Source: Alistipes sp. (lineage in GTDB: Bacteria; Bacteroidota; Bacteroidia; Bacteroidales; Rikenellaceae). Taken from it: 64,000 nt of DNA. Position numbers and translations under genes: made by a program. Under the pieces are notes generated by a model, which worked only from the letters and a program-made list of their open reading frames with translations, was not told where the DNA came from and did no database searches. The stretch spans positions 434,001 to 498,000 of the forward strand of contig JAFYQI010000008.1 in assembly GCA_017547175.1 (NCBI GenBank), in the 5' to 3' direction. Position 1 is the first letter of the stretch. Every line of letters starts with the position of its first letter. Below are positions 33,778 through 42,652 of the stretch, one piece after another.

Positions 33778-36111
33778 TTAATAGAAGGTGGCCTTCGGTG
33801 CAAAAATCGGATATCCGAAATTGAAGAGCAGATACATATTGTTCCAATTGTTAAGATCATATTTGATCAAGGATAATGTCACCGGACCGATGGGGGTGTG
33901 ATAGACAAGAGCAGCCTCAGTAATGAAGTGAAGCTGACGGTCTTCCCAGTTCACCAAAGAGCCTTGAGTATAGTCGTGTCGATTGCGATACATGGCATAG
34001 AAACCCGTGCGCAACAAGAAGTTTTGACTAAACGAAAAGGTCGGATTCAAACCTCCGGCAACGAAGCGTTTAGCCGAAAAATCAGGCATAAAAAGCTTAC
34101 GAGCATGAGGAATCGGCTCAAAGGCGGGCAGCGTCATGAGCGTTGCCCCTTCAACCGAAAAGTCCGGATGATTGGTATAGACTGCATCAATATTCAGACC
34201 CAGCATAAACCAATCTACTGCGGGCATATTGAAGATCTTTTCATACTCGAAGCGGGCACCATACCATTTACGCTCTACTCCCGCCTGGAATACTTTAGAT
34301 TGTGGAGAGAAATAACGATCTCGACCACCGATACCGATCATCGACAAGTGAAGTTCGGATCCTCGTGTGGGATAGAGGTATTTGTCAAACGTATTGCGTG
34401 CCAATTCAAGTTTGGCTCCACCAAACCAAAAACGAGTATGGTCCAACTGATCAAGCTCAACCGCCGAATCGTGGTGATAGTTACCGTGGCCAGCATGAAG
34501 TTTCAATTCGACCAGCGATCGGTGTGTGAGGCGGAAACCCAAACCAAATGATCCGAAACTCTCACTCTGCTTGACGGACAACGTATTATCAACACTTGTT
34601 ATACGCCCGAATGAACCATGACGGTAATTTTCAATCGAAAAATTATATGCATAAGTCAGGAAGAAGGGGTCGTTCAGATAGAAATCCATACGGCCACCCA
34701 ACGTTCCCCAGGTGTGGGTTGGTCCTAAATAGAGATTAGCACCGAAACGATGTGCCGCACGACCGAACGCCTGATAGTTCAGCCCAATATAGGCCTGGTT
34801 GAAGGCAGTCGATGAGATATTACCTCCAATGGTCAATTTAAGATTCGGACGCGCTGAAAGTTCTGCTGAAAAGCTATAACGCTCTTGCGTCGGATCGTAG
34901 TTCACTTTCGGGACATCCATCTGATAATCACCGGTTACAAGCAAACGATACGTGTTATCGCGCAAATGCTCGAAATTCATCTGACGCTGACGACCTTGTC
35001 CATGCAGGTCGGTACGCATGTAGTCACGAATATACGAAATCTGATCATTACTGATACCCGAAATGTGGTAGTCATTAAAGATCAAAGGGGGACACTTGCT
35101 ACGGAATGCAGCACGACGTTCTTCGTATTGCTCTTTACTCCATCGTTCCGATTCGGGAATATGCTCCAAAATGGTCGGCATCTGCTTCATAGCATCGGTA
35201 TATCCGAGATCGATCACCGGACCTACGTTATCAAAATCGAGCATACCAACCCCAACTGCCCGTTGGATCGTCACCGATCGCTCCGCAGGCATAGTATAGT
35301 CCGAACCGCTCATGGCGATCAATAATGCTTGGTCAATCAGATTCTCTTCACCATCAGGACGGACCTCTCCCGAGGTACAGATTGAGCCAATCAACAATTC
35401 CGGATGGTATATATTGTCGAGTTGTCGCCACGGAAAATTATCGTAGATGCCTCCGTCATAAAGCAACATTGAATCGAGCTTTACTGGTTTGAATGCCAAC
35501 GGGATAGACATGGAAGAACGAATAGCTTCGGGCAATGAGCCAGACTCGAGTACCACCGGTTTGCGTTGATTCATATCGGCTGCAACACAGAGGAAAGGAA
35601 CCATGAGCTTCGAAAAATCATTGTGCGCAGCCGTCGATGCCGGAGCAAAAAGGTTGATCAACGCCATGTCAATCTGAGTCGAAGAGATCAGATTCTTCGG
35701 CAATTGAAATTTATTGTCTTTGTTACCCAGATCGAGCCACAGATTGATAAAAGAGGGTGAGTCGCCAATTTGGCGATAATAAGGCATATAAATCGTCGGA
35801 TCGATTCGCCCGGAAACCCATTGCTTTACCTCACCCGAAAGCACCAGTTCGCGCATCTCTCGCGGAGAATAACCAGCTGCATAGAGAGCACCGATGATTG
35901 AACCCATCGAAGTTCCTGCCACATAGTCAATCGGCACTCCACTCTCCTCCAAAGCCTCTAACACACCAATGTGGTACAAACCTTTTGCACCACCACCACT
36001 CATTACCACACCAATACCCTTCCGAGGGGTTCCCTCGGTGGTCTCTTGGGCCGAAATCGAAAGGACCGACCCCATAAGAAGTGCAATAATGAGCAGATAT
36101 TTTCGCATCAT
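33778..36111 (-). CDS. patatin-like phospholipase with C-terminal beta-barrel
   Basis: A 777-residue exported protein (signal peptide about 1-21, cleavage after S-A-Q). The patatin domain (about 32-235) has the oxyanion loop G-G-G-A-K-G (39-44), nucleophile S68 in G-T-S68-M-G and catalytic D219 in D-G-G. A POTRA-like region follows at roughly 345-430. The rest is rich in alternating aromatic and polar strands ending in A-T-F-Y, as in a BamA/TpsB-type 16-strand barrel. This matches the PlpD group of type Vd autotransporters, although the phospholipase may remain in the periplasm. Start could also be the second Met. It is divergent from pheS. Confidence 0.9.
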   Translation of the reverse strand: MMRKYLLIIALLMGSVLSISAQETTEGTPRKGIGVVMSGGGAKGLYHIGVLEALEESGVPIDYVAGTSMGSIIGALYAAGYSPREMRELVLSGEVKQWVSGRIDPTIYMPYYRQIGDSPSFINLWLDLGNKDNKFQLPKNLISSTQIDMALINLFAPASTAAHNDFSKLMVPFLCVAADMNQRKPVVLESGSLPEAIRSSMSIPLAFKPVKLDSMLLYDGGIYDNFPWRQLDNIYHPELLIGSICTSGEVRPDGEENLIDQALLIAMSGSDYTMPAERSVTIQRAVGVGMLDFDNVGPVIDLGYTDAMKQMPTILEHIPESERWSKEQYEERRAAFRSKCPPLIFNDYHISGISNDQISYIRDYMRTDLHGQGRQRQMNFEHLRDNTYRLLVTGDYQMDVPKVNYDPTQERYSFSAELSARPNLKLTIGGNISSTAFNQAYIGLNYQAFGRAAHRFGANLYLGPTHTWGTLGGRMDFYLNDPFFLTYAYNFSIENYRHGSFGRITSVDNTLSVKQSESFGSFGLGFRLTHRSLVELKLHAGHGNYHHDSAVELDQLDHTRFWFGGAKLELARNTFDKYLYPTRGSELHLSMIGIGGRDRYFSPQSKVFQAGVERKWYGARFEYEKIFNMPAVDWFMLGLNIDAVYTNHPDFSVEGATLMTLPAFEPIPHARKLFMPDFSAKRFVAGGLNPTFSFSQNFLLRTGFYAMYRNRHDYTQGSLVNWEDRQLHFITEAALVYHTPIGPVTLSLIKYDLNNWNNMYLLFNFGYPIFAPKATFY

Positions 36112-36131
36112 AACTTTTTTTTCTAACTTTG
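36101..36131 (+). promoter_or_regulatory. promoter of pheS operon
   Basis: Exact -7 TAACTTTG at 36124-36131, with an imperfect -33 TTTC at 36101-36104 (19-base spacer). It lies 64 bases before the pheS start and overlaps the beginning of the divergent patatin gene. Confidence 0.55.
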
Positions 36132-36162
36132 CATGTTAGAACCTTGTTCTAAACCCAACGCT

Positions 36163-36193
36163 CAAAAATAGCGAAAAAGTGTTAACATTCAAA
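36163..36193 (-). promoter_or_regulatory. promoter of patatin gene
   Basis: On the minus strand TTTG (36190-36193), 19 bases, then TATTTTTG (36163-36170). It is face-to-face with the pheS promoter, so transcription of the two genes may interfere. Confidence 0.65.
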
Positions 36194-36195
36194 AT

Positions 36196-37239
36196 ATGAT
36201 TGAAAAAATCAACGAACTTCTTCGACAAGTCGAAGAGTTCACCCCTAAAGCAGTTGCCGAGATCGAAGAGTTTCGCATCCGAATCCTCGGCAAAAAGGGC
36301 GAGTTGACCGCCCTGATGGATGAGTTTAAAACGGTAGCACCCGAATTAAAACGCGAATTGGGTCAAAAACTCAATGCCCTCAAAAATGAGGCCATCACCC
36401 GTATCAACACCCTACGTGAGGAGATGCAAAACTCGGCCTCCAACGCCACCTCGTCGATTGGCGACATGACCCGTCCGGGTTCGGCCGAGGAGTTGGGATC
36501 GCGTCACCCCATTTCGCTCGTCAAGAATGAGATCGTGGAGGTATTTTCTCGTTTGGGTTACACCGTAGCGGATGGTCCGGAAATCGAGGATGACCAGCAT
36601 GTCTTTACCTCGCTCAACTTCCCGCCCGAGCACCCTGCACGCGATATGCAAGACACCTTCTTCATCGAGAAACAGGGTTCGGAACCTAATCCGAAGGATA
36701 TTTTGTTGCGTACTCATACCTCATCGATTCAGGTACGCACGATGGAGCATCAGAAGCCGCCTATCCGTGTAATCTGCCCGGGTCGTGTGTTCCGTAATGA
36801 GGCCATCTCCTACCGCGCACACTGTATCTTCCACCAAATCGAAGGTCTTTACATCGACGAAGGTGTATCGTTTGCAGATATGAAGCAATCGTTACTCTAC
36901 TTTGCCAAGGAGATCTTCGGCGAGCAGGCTCAGATTCGCATGCGCCCCTCCTATTTCCCCTTCACGGAGCCTTCGGCCGAGGTCGATGTTTCGTGTAACC
37001 TCTGCGGCGGCAAGGGTTGCCCCGTCTGCAAAGGTACGGGTTGGTTGGAGATCATGGGTTGCGGTATGGTAGATCCCAACGTACTCAAAGCCAGCAATAT
37101 CGATCCCGAAAAATATTCGGGCTTCGCCTTTGGTATGGGTATTGAGCGTATCGCCATGTTGAAGTATGGTGTAAAGGATTTGCGCCTCTACTTCGAAAAC
37201 GACGTCCGCTTCCTGCACCAGTTCGATGATGCGCTGTAG
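36196..37239 (+). CDS. pheS: phenylalanyl-tRNA synthetase alpha subunit
   Basis: A 347-residue class II synthetase subunit. The N-terminal coiled-coil tRNA-binding arm covers about residues 1-85. The catalytic core has motif 2 (F-R-N-E-A-I-S-Y-R-A-H) and motif 3 (G-F-A-F-G-M-G-I-E-R-I-A-M-L). A four-Cys zinc knuckle-like segment C-N-L-C-G-G-K-G-C-P-V-C is present, as in Gram-positive and Bacteroidota PheS. The beta subunit gene pheT is not in the window, which is often the case in this phylum. It heads a five-gene run ending with mnmG. Confidence 0.96.
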   Translation: MIEKINELLRQVEEFTPKAVAEIEEFRIRILGKKGELTALMDEFKTVAPELKRELGQKLNALKNEAITRINTLREEMQNSASNATSSIGDMTRPGSAEELGSRHPISLVKNEIVEVFSRLGYTVADGPEIEDDQHVFTSLNFPPEHPARDMQDTFFIEKQGSEPNPKDILLRTHTSSIQVRTMEHQKPPIRVICPGRVFRNEAISYRAHCIFHQIEGLYIDEGVSFADMKQSLLYFAKEIFGEQAQIRMRPSYFPFTEPSAEVDVSCNLCGGKGCPVCKGTGWLEIMGCGMVDPNVLKASNIDPEKYSGFAFGMGIERIAMLKYGVKDLRLYFENDVRFLHQFDDAL

Positions 37240-37268
37240 GCCGTCGCGAACTTAAAAACCGCCTAAAG

Positions 37269-39026
37269 ATGAAACGCTTTGTCGCGACCGTTGCGCTCTT
37301 GATCCTTTTTCTGACTGCTTTTGCTGTTGGAGGGCCGGGAGCGCAACGCCCCATAGGGGTCGATTCGCTACAAAGCGTTTCCCTCTATACAGAAGCCATC
37401 AAAGCGCTTCGGATCCACCATGATTCGGTTCGCGGTAGAACATTACTAAACCGCATATTAGAGCATGATTCGACATATGCTCCGGCTTACTTTACACTCG
37501 TTACCAACGACTTAAGCAGTAGTCCCGAAGAAGCTCGAAGTTGGGCAGAAGCGGCCTATCTTGCTGATACAGCGAACATTTGGTACCACCGAGCCTATGG
37601 TCGGACGTTGTTGATGTGTGAGGCCTATGATGAAGCATTGCTCATCTATCGAGCACTCAATGAACGCGATCCGAAAGATCCTGATGTATACCGCATTTTG
37701 GCAGCGCTCTACGAGCAAAATGCGCAACCCTATTCAGCCATCGCAACCCTTGATTCGGCCGAGGTGCGCGTGGGTCGTCACCCCTACCTGAGTAAGATGA
37801 AACGCCACCTGCTGATCAAGACCAAGCAGAGCGACAAGGCACTCCAGGAGGCTAAAACCCTAGCTGAAGAGGTACCCTATGAGGCCGAACACCAGGTGGT
37901 GCTGGCTGAACTCTACGGCCTGCAGGGCAAAGATTCGATGGCCCGCCGTGCCTACGATGCCGCGCTGAAAATAGATTCATCACGCCTCGAGACCCTGATG
38001 TCGCTGTCGGACTACTACAGTGCCCGCCAGGACTTCCGCTCAATGCTGTGGGTGACGCGCAAACTCTTCAGCTCGGACGAGATGCCGCTCGAACAAAAGG
38101 TGCGCAGATTCGAACTCTTCACCTCCGAGATTGATTTCTATCGTGCCAACTATTACCAGCTGCACGATCTGGCCTCGGTGCTGACGATTCGCTATCCGAA
38201 AGAGAAGTCGGTGGTGGAGCTCTACGCCAACCACCTGATCGCCTCGGGCAAGCTCGAGGATGCGCTGAGCCACTACAAAATCCACCTCGAAGATCGCCCC
38301 GCGGAGCTGGATTACTACCTCGCTGTAATCGATATTGAGAGCTATCTGGAGCGACCCGATTCGGTAGAAAAGTATATCACTGAGGCGCTTACGCTCTTCC
38401 CCGACAAGATTGACCTGCACCTGGCCAAGGGCAATGTCCGCTACCGCATGGATAATTTCACGGGCGCGGTTTCGTGCTACGGGAAGGCACTGAAATATGC
38501 CGACAACGACACCCTGCGCAGTCAGATCTGGGGACAGATCGGCGATGTCTTCCACGCCCAGAGCGAGAAGATGTCGTTCGTGTTCAAAAAAATGTACCAG
38601 CGAGATTGTTACAAAGCCTACAAAAAGGCTCTAAAATACAATCCCGACAATGTCCTGGTACTCAACAACTGGGCCTACTTCCTCGCCGTGGAGGGCAAGC
38701 AGCTGGATCGCGCTCTGCAAATGGCCGAGCGCGTCGCAGAGCTCACCGATCGCAACCCGACCTACATGGATACCCACGCCTGGATTCTCTTCCGCATGGG
38801 CAGACTCGAGGAGGCTCGCAAGCTGATTCGCCAGGCTGTGGCGCTCGATGGTCAGAAGAGTGCGGAGTTGTTGCTCCACTATGGCGATATCCTGCATGCC
38901 CTGGGAGAGCAATTTATGGCCGAGACCTATTGGAAAAAGGCGCTCGAAAAGGGTGCCGACAAAGCCAAGATCGAGAAACGTCTCCAACAACCGAAGGTCG
39001 AAAAACCAACCCCGAACAACGAGTAG
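37269..39026 (+). CDS. exported tetratricopeptide-repeat protein
   Basis: A 585-residue protein with a signal peptide or N-terminal anchor (about residues 1-25) and TPR-like helical repeats throughout. Examples are near residues 75-150 (E-A-R-S-W-A-E-A-A-Y-L-A-D-T, Y-D-E-A-L-L-I-Y-R-A-L) and at 390-540 (F-T-G-A-V-S-C-Y-G-K-A-L, L-D-R-A-L-Q-M-A-E-R-V-A-E-L). No enzymatic domain is visible. It lies directly upstream of an EnvC-like amidase activator, as TPR lipoprotein/exported proteins often do in Bacteroidota, suggesting a cell-envelope assembly role; this is inference. Confidence 0.85.
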   Translation: MKRFVATVALLILFLTAFAVGGPGAQRPIGVDSLQSVSLYTEAIKALRIHHDSVRGRTLLNRILEHDSTYAPAYFTLVTNDLSSSPEEARSWAEAAYLADTANIWYHRAYGRTLLMCEAYDEALLIYRALNERDPKDPDVYRILAALYEQNAQPYSAIATLDSAEVRVGRHPYLSKMKRHLLIKTKQSDKALQEAKTLAEEVPYEAEHQVVLAELYGLQGKDSMARRAYDAALKIDSSRLETLMSLSDYYSARQDFRSMLWVTRKLFSSDEMPLEQKVRRFELFTSEIDFYRANYYQLHDLASVLTIRYPKEKSVVELYANHLIASGKLEDALSHYKIHLEDRPAELDYYLAVIDIESYLERPDSVEKYITEALTLFPDKIDLHLAKGNVRYRMDNFTGAVSCYGKALKYADNDTLRSQIWGQIGDVFHAQSEKMSFVFKKMYQRDCYKAYKKALKYNPDNVLVLNNWAYFLAVEGKQLDRALQMAERVAELTDRNPTYMDTHAWILFRMGRLEEARKLIRQAVALDGQKSAELLLHYGDILHALGEQFMAETYWKKALEKGADKAKIEKRLQQPKVEKPTPNNE

Positions 39027-39050
39027 AAACTACGAACACTACCCTACCCC

Positions 39051-40178
39051 ATGAAGCGCCTATACACTCTTCTCAGTGCACTCCTGCTGTTGGCGGTGAC
39101 CCCCACGGTCACGGCCCAGGTGGATCGTCGTGTTGAGGAGCAGAAAAAGGCGATTGCGGCCCTCGAAAAAAAGATTGCTGCCGAGGAATCCGCCATCGGG
39201 AAAATTCAAAAGAGTCGTAAAAGTACCGAAGAGCGAGCTCGTCGCTTGGCTCGCCAAATCGAGCAACGCAACCAGCTTTTGAATGAGACTGAGCGTGAAG
39301 CTACGCGCATTAAAAAGGCGGTGGCACACACCAATAAACGAGCCGATAGCTTACAACGGGAGCTTGATAAGAATCGCGCGCGTTATTGCGAACTGGCTCG
39401 AGAGGCTTATCGCAACTATCGACAGCAAAATTACATTAGCTATATCCTTTCATCGCGTAATTTCGCAGAGGTAACACGTCGCCTTACGATGATGCGTGAA
39501 ATGGCTTCGCTACGAGAAGATAATTTGCGAGAAATCAACGAGTTGAAACAATTAGTAAGCAACGAGAAAATACGTCTTGACGAACGAAAGAGAGAACTTG
39601 ATTCGGTTTCACGCAAAGTAAATGGTCAAAAAAAGCAGCTGCAACGTGATGCTACGGCTGCCAAACAAGAGATCCGCTCCATGACCAACCAAGAAAAACA
39701 AGCTTTGGCTCGTAAGATGGAGCAAGAGGAGCAACTTTCGGTAGCTATCAGCGAACTGCGCAAACTCACCAAAGGCAATAAAGAGGGTGCCTCGTTTTCG
39801 GCACAGACATCGAACCTTAATTTACCGGTTTCAGGGGGTAGCGTAAAACGTTACAAGGGAAACATCGCCGAAATTACCGGCTCGAAGGGTGCCTCTGTGC
39901 GTTCGATCTACGAAGGAAAGGTGGTTGATGTGAAACGCAACCGTATTACGGCAAAATACGAGGTTTTTGTGGCACATGGCGAGTATATTACCTCATACAC
40001 CAACCTGGGGTCGATCGCCGTACAAAAGGAGCAAAAAGTGGCCAAAAACCAAACGCTTGGTACCGTGGGTGCAGCTGTAAACATTACCACCATGGAGACC
40101 GAATACAAAATAGTCTTCGGCATTTATTCTCCCAATCCTAAGGAGACGATGTCAGCTGCCAACTGCTTCAAAAAATAG
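39051..40178 (+). CDS. EnvC-like murein hydrolase activator with degenerate LytM/M23 domain
   Basis: A 375-residue exported protein (signal peptide about 1-22). Long coiled coils occupy residues about 25-245 (repeated E-K-K, R-R-L-A-R-Q-I-E-Q, R-E-L-D-S-V-S-R). The C-terminal LytM/M23 domain (about 265-375) lacks the metal ligands: the usual H-x3-D is absent and H-G-x-Y-x-x-Y-x-H reads H-G-E-Y-I-T-S-Y-T-N. It therefore is probably a non-catalytic activator of an AmiA-type amidase during septum splitting, like E. coli EnvC. Start is 24 bases after the TPR gene. Confidence 0.88.
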   Translation: MKRLYTLLSALLLLAVTPTVTAQVDRRVEEQKKAIAALEKKIAAEESAIGKIQKSRKSTEERARRLARQIEQRNQLLNETEREATRIKKAVAHTNKRADSLQRELDKNRARYCELAREAYRNYRQQNYISYILSSRNFAEVTRRLTMMREMASLREDNLREINELKQLVSNEKIRLDERKRELDSVSRKVNGQKKQLQRDATAAKQEIRSMTNQEKQALARKMEQEEQLSVAISELRKLTKGNKEGASFSAQTSNLNLPVSGGSVKRYKGNIAEITGSKGASVRSIYEGKVVDVKRNRITAKYEVFVAHGEYITSYTNLGSIAVQKEQKVAKNQTLGTVGAAVNITTMETEYKIVFGIYSPNPKETMSAANCFKK

Positions 40179-40185
40179 AAAAATA

Positions 40186-40614
40186 ATGGCTGTACACTAC
40201 TACACGGACGACTGCAACTACCGCCTACCCGAGAAACGACGCACGGCGGCCTGGCTTCGAGAGGTGGCCGAATCGGAGGGCTACACGCTGGGAGAGGTGA
40301 ACTACATCTTTTGCTCGGCTGCACGCCTGCTGGAGATGAACAAAGAGTTCCTCGGTCACGACTACTTCACCGATATCATCACCTTCGACTACAGCGACCT
40401 AAAGGGTAGCGGGGTAGTATCGGGCGATATCTTTATCGATGTGGAGACCGTGGCTGATAATGCCCGCATCTACGGAGCTACAAAAATTCAAGAGATGCGT
40501 AGGGTAGTGGTACATGGTGTATTACACCTCTGTGGGCAGAAAGATAAAACTCCGAGAGCCAATGCCCAGATGCATCGCAAAGAGGATAAATATCTCAAAT
40601 TCTGGACATTATGA
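40186..40614 (+). CDS. ybeY: endoribonuclease YbeY (rRNA maturation)
   Basis: A 142-residue metal-dependent RNase of the UPF0054 family acting in 16S rRNA 3' processing and ribosome quality control. The signature is H110-G-V-L-H114-L-C-G. The third metal ligand, His in E. coli (H-x5 after the second His), is D120 here (G-Q-K-D-K). From memory, G-Y-K-D-K at this place is common in the Bacteroidota. Start is 7 bases after the EnvC-like gene and it overlaps mnmG by 4 bases (ATGA). Confidence 0.92.
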   Translation: MAVHYYTDDCNYRLPEKRRTAAWLREVAESEGYTLGEVNYIFCSAARLLEMNKEFLGHDYFTDIITFDYSDLKGSGVVSGDIFIDVETVADNARIYGATKIQEMRRVVVHGVLHLCGQKDKTPRANAQMHRKEDKYLKFWTL

Positions 40615-42494
40615 CCTTGCACTATGATATAATAGTGATTGGTGGCGGTCATGCCGGCTGTGAGGCAGCTTCGGCAGCAGCACGACTTGGTTCGCGCACA
40701 TTACTCTTGACGATGGACATGGCAAAGTTTGCTTCTATGTCCTGTAACCCGGCTGTGGGTGGGGTAGCGAAGGGTCAGATTGTCCGCGAGATCGATGCTC
40801 TGGGTGGTATGATGGGTATCATCACCGACCGCAGCGCCATCCAATTCCGCATGCTCAACCGCTCAAAGGGTGCAGCCATGTGGAGTCCTCGTGCACAGTG
40901 CGACAAAGAGGTTTTTTCGGCCGCATGGCGCCATACGCTCGAGAACACCCAAAACCTCTATCTGTGGCAGGACTCGGTAGTAGAGATTCTCTTCGACAAA
41001 TCGTCGGAAACACCTCGTATTCAGGGTGTTAAAACACAAATGGGTATCACCTTCTCGTGCGAAAAGTTAATTCTCACAGCGGGTACATTCCTCGGCGGTT
41101 TGATGCATATCGGAGCCTCGTCGGCCGCAGGTGGTCGCGCCGGAGATCAAGCCTCGAACGGATTGACCGAACAGCTGCGATCGATCGGTTTTGAAGTGGG
41201 TAGAATGAAAACCGGAACCCCTGCACGACTCGATGCACGTACCATCAATTTCGAGCTTCTGGAGCCTCAGTACGGCGATGAGAACCCCTCGAAATTCTCC
41301 TTCTCGTCGGAGACAGAGGCGGTAAAAGAGCAGCTGCCCTGTTTCCTGGTCTACACCTCGAAAGAAGTACACGACATCCTTCGCACGGGATTCGATCGAT
41401 CACCCCTCTTTAACGGCACTATTCACGGTATCGGCCCGCGTTATTGCCCCTCAATTGAGGATAAATTACGCACCTTTGCCGACAAAAATGAGCACCAGCT
41501 TTTCCTCGAACCAGAGGGTAGAACGACCAACGAATACTATCTGAATGGCTTCTCATCGTCGCTTCCGTGGGAGGTACAATGGGAGGCTTTGCACAAAATT
41601 GAGGGCTTCGAGGATCTGCATATCTACCGCCCGGGCTATGCAATCGAATACGACTATTTCCCCCCGACACAGCTCCACCATACGCTCGAAACTAAGGTGG
41701 TGGAGGGTCTCTATTTTGCCGGTCAGGTGAATGGTACAACGGGTTATGAGGAGGCTGCCGCACAGGGTCTGATGGCGGGCATCAATGCTCACCGCAGCCG
41801 AGTGGGGGAGTCGTCGATCGTTCTTGGTCGCGATGAGGCCTATATGGGTGTGCTGATCGATGACCTGGTGACGAAGGGTGTGGACGAACCTTATCGCATG
41901 TTTACCTCACGTGCCGAGTATCGTATCCTGCTCCGACAAGACAATGCAGATACACGATTAACACCGCAGGGTTACAAAATTGGTCTGATTTCGCGCAAAA
42001 GATTCGACGAATTCACCAAAAAAAATCAAAACGTAGAATCGCTTATTTCGTTCGCGCAAGGACTGAGTATCAAAATAACGGAAATTAACGACTATTTAAT
42101 TTCGGTCGGATCGGACCCTTTGACGCAAGGAAAGAAGATGGGCGACCTACTGATGCGCAACGGCGTAACCTTCGAGGGACTGCGAAAAGTACTTCCAAAA
42201 CTCGAAAAATTTATTCAGAAGGGGGACATCAACACCGAGGAGATTGAAGAGGCTGAGATCCGCATTAAATATAGAGGCTACATTGAACGCGAAAAACAGA
42301 TCGCCGAAAAGCTGCATCGACTGGAAGAAATCGCCATTCCTGCGGGGTTTGATTTTATGTCGATGAATTCGCTTACGATCGAAGCCCGTCAAAAACTATC
42401 ACGCATCCGTCCGCAGACCATTGGACAAGCCTCGCGTATTCCGGGTGTTTCGCCCGCAGATGTGAATGTTTTGCTGATTAAATTCGGACGATAG
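40611..42494 (+). CDS. mnmG: tRNA uridine-34 5-carboxymethylaminomethyl synthesis enzyme MnmG
   Basis: A 627-residue FAD protein that with MnmE modifies the wobble uridine of several tRNAs. The FAD motif is G-G-G-H-A-G-C-E-A-A near residue 10. Family signatures N-P-A-V-G-G-V-A-K-G and G-L-Y-F-A-G-Q-V-N-G-T-T-G-Y-E-E-A-A-A-Q-G are present, as is the C-terminal helical domain. It overlaps ybeY by 4 bases. Two parS-type palindromes follow immediately, in keeping with mnmG/gidA often lying near chromosome origins. Confidence 0.97.
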   Translation: MTLHYDIIVIGGGHAGCEAASAAARLGSRTLLLTMDMAKFASMSCNPAVGGVAKGQIVREIDALGGMMGIITDRSAIQFRMLNRSKGAAMWSPRAQCDKEVFSAAWRHTLENTQNLYLWQDSVVEILFDKSSETPRIQGVKTQMGITFSCEKLILTAGTFLGGLMHIGASSAAGGRAGDQASNGLTEQLRSIGFEVGRMKTGTPARLDARTINFELLEPQYGDENPSKFSFSSETEAVKEQLPCFLVYTSKEVHDILRTGFDRSPLFNGTIHGIGPRYCPSIEDKLRTFADKNEHQLFLEPEGRTTNEYYLNGFSSSLPWEVQWEALHKIEGFEDLHIYRPGYAIEYDYFPPTQLHHTLETKVVEGLYFAGQVNGTTGYEEAAAQGLMAGINAHRSRVGESSIVLGRDEAYMGVLIDDLVTKGVDEPYRMFTSRAEYRILLRQDNADTRLTPQGYKIGLISRKRFDEFTKKNQNVESLISFAQGLSIKITEINDYLISVGSDPLTQGKKMGDLLMRNGVTFEGLRKVLPKLEKFIQKGDINTEEIEEAEIRIKYRGYIEREKQIAEKLHRLEEIAIPAGFDFMSMNSLTIEARQKLSRIRPQTIGQASRIPGVSPADVNVLLIKFGR

Positions 42495-42499
42495 AGGAT

Positions 42500-42515
42500 T
42501 GTTCCACGTGGAACT
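42500..42515. promoter_or_regulatory. parS-type site (15 of 16 match)
   Basis: TGTTCCACGTGGAACT, differing at only the last base from the 16-base ParB-binding palindrome TGTTCCACGTGGAACA. It lies 6 bases past the mnmG stop. parS sites are loaded by ParB and cluster near bacterial chromosome origins. Confidence 0.85.
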
Positions 42516-42593
42516 TTTATGGAGTGCGAGAGACTCCCAATATATTTGAACGCCCGAGCCGGAGTAAAATCAAGACACCAAAGCAAGGCAAAC

Positions 42594-42630
42594 AACAATA
42601 AAGGAGAGTCGACGACTCTCCTTTATTGTT
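42594..42630. terminator. bidirectional terminator between mnmG and ilvE
   Basis: A perfect 17-bp stem (42594-42610 with 42614-42630) and a three-base loop, with A/T tracts on both sides. It ends the pheS-mnmG run and the metG-ilvE run. It lies between the two parS-type sites. Confidence 0.9.
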
Positions 42631-42636
42631 TACAAG

Positions 42637-42652
42637 TGTTCCACGTGGAACA
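42637..42652. promoter_or_regulatory. parS site (perfect 16-base palindrome)
   Basis: TGTTCCACGTGGAACA, a perfect palindrome identical to the ParB-binding consensus of several phyla. It directly abuts the ilvE stop codon (42653-42655). A second near-perfect copy lies at 42500. Confidence 0.9.
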
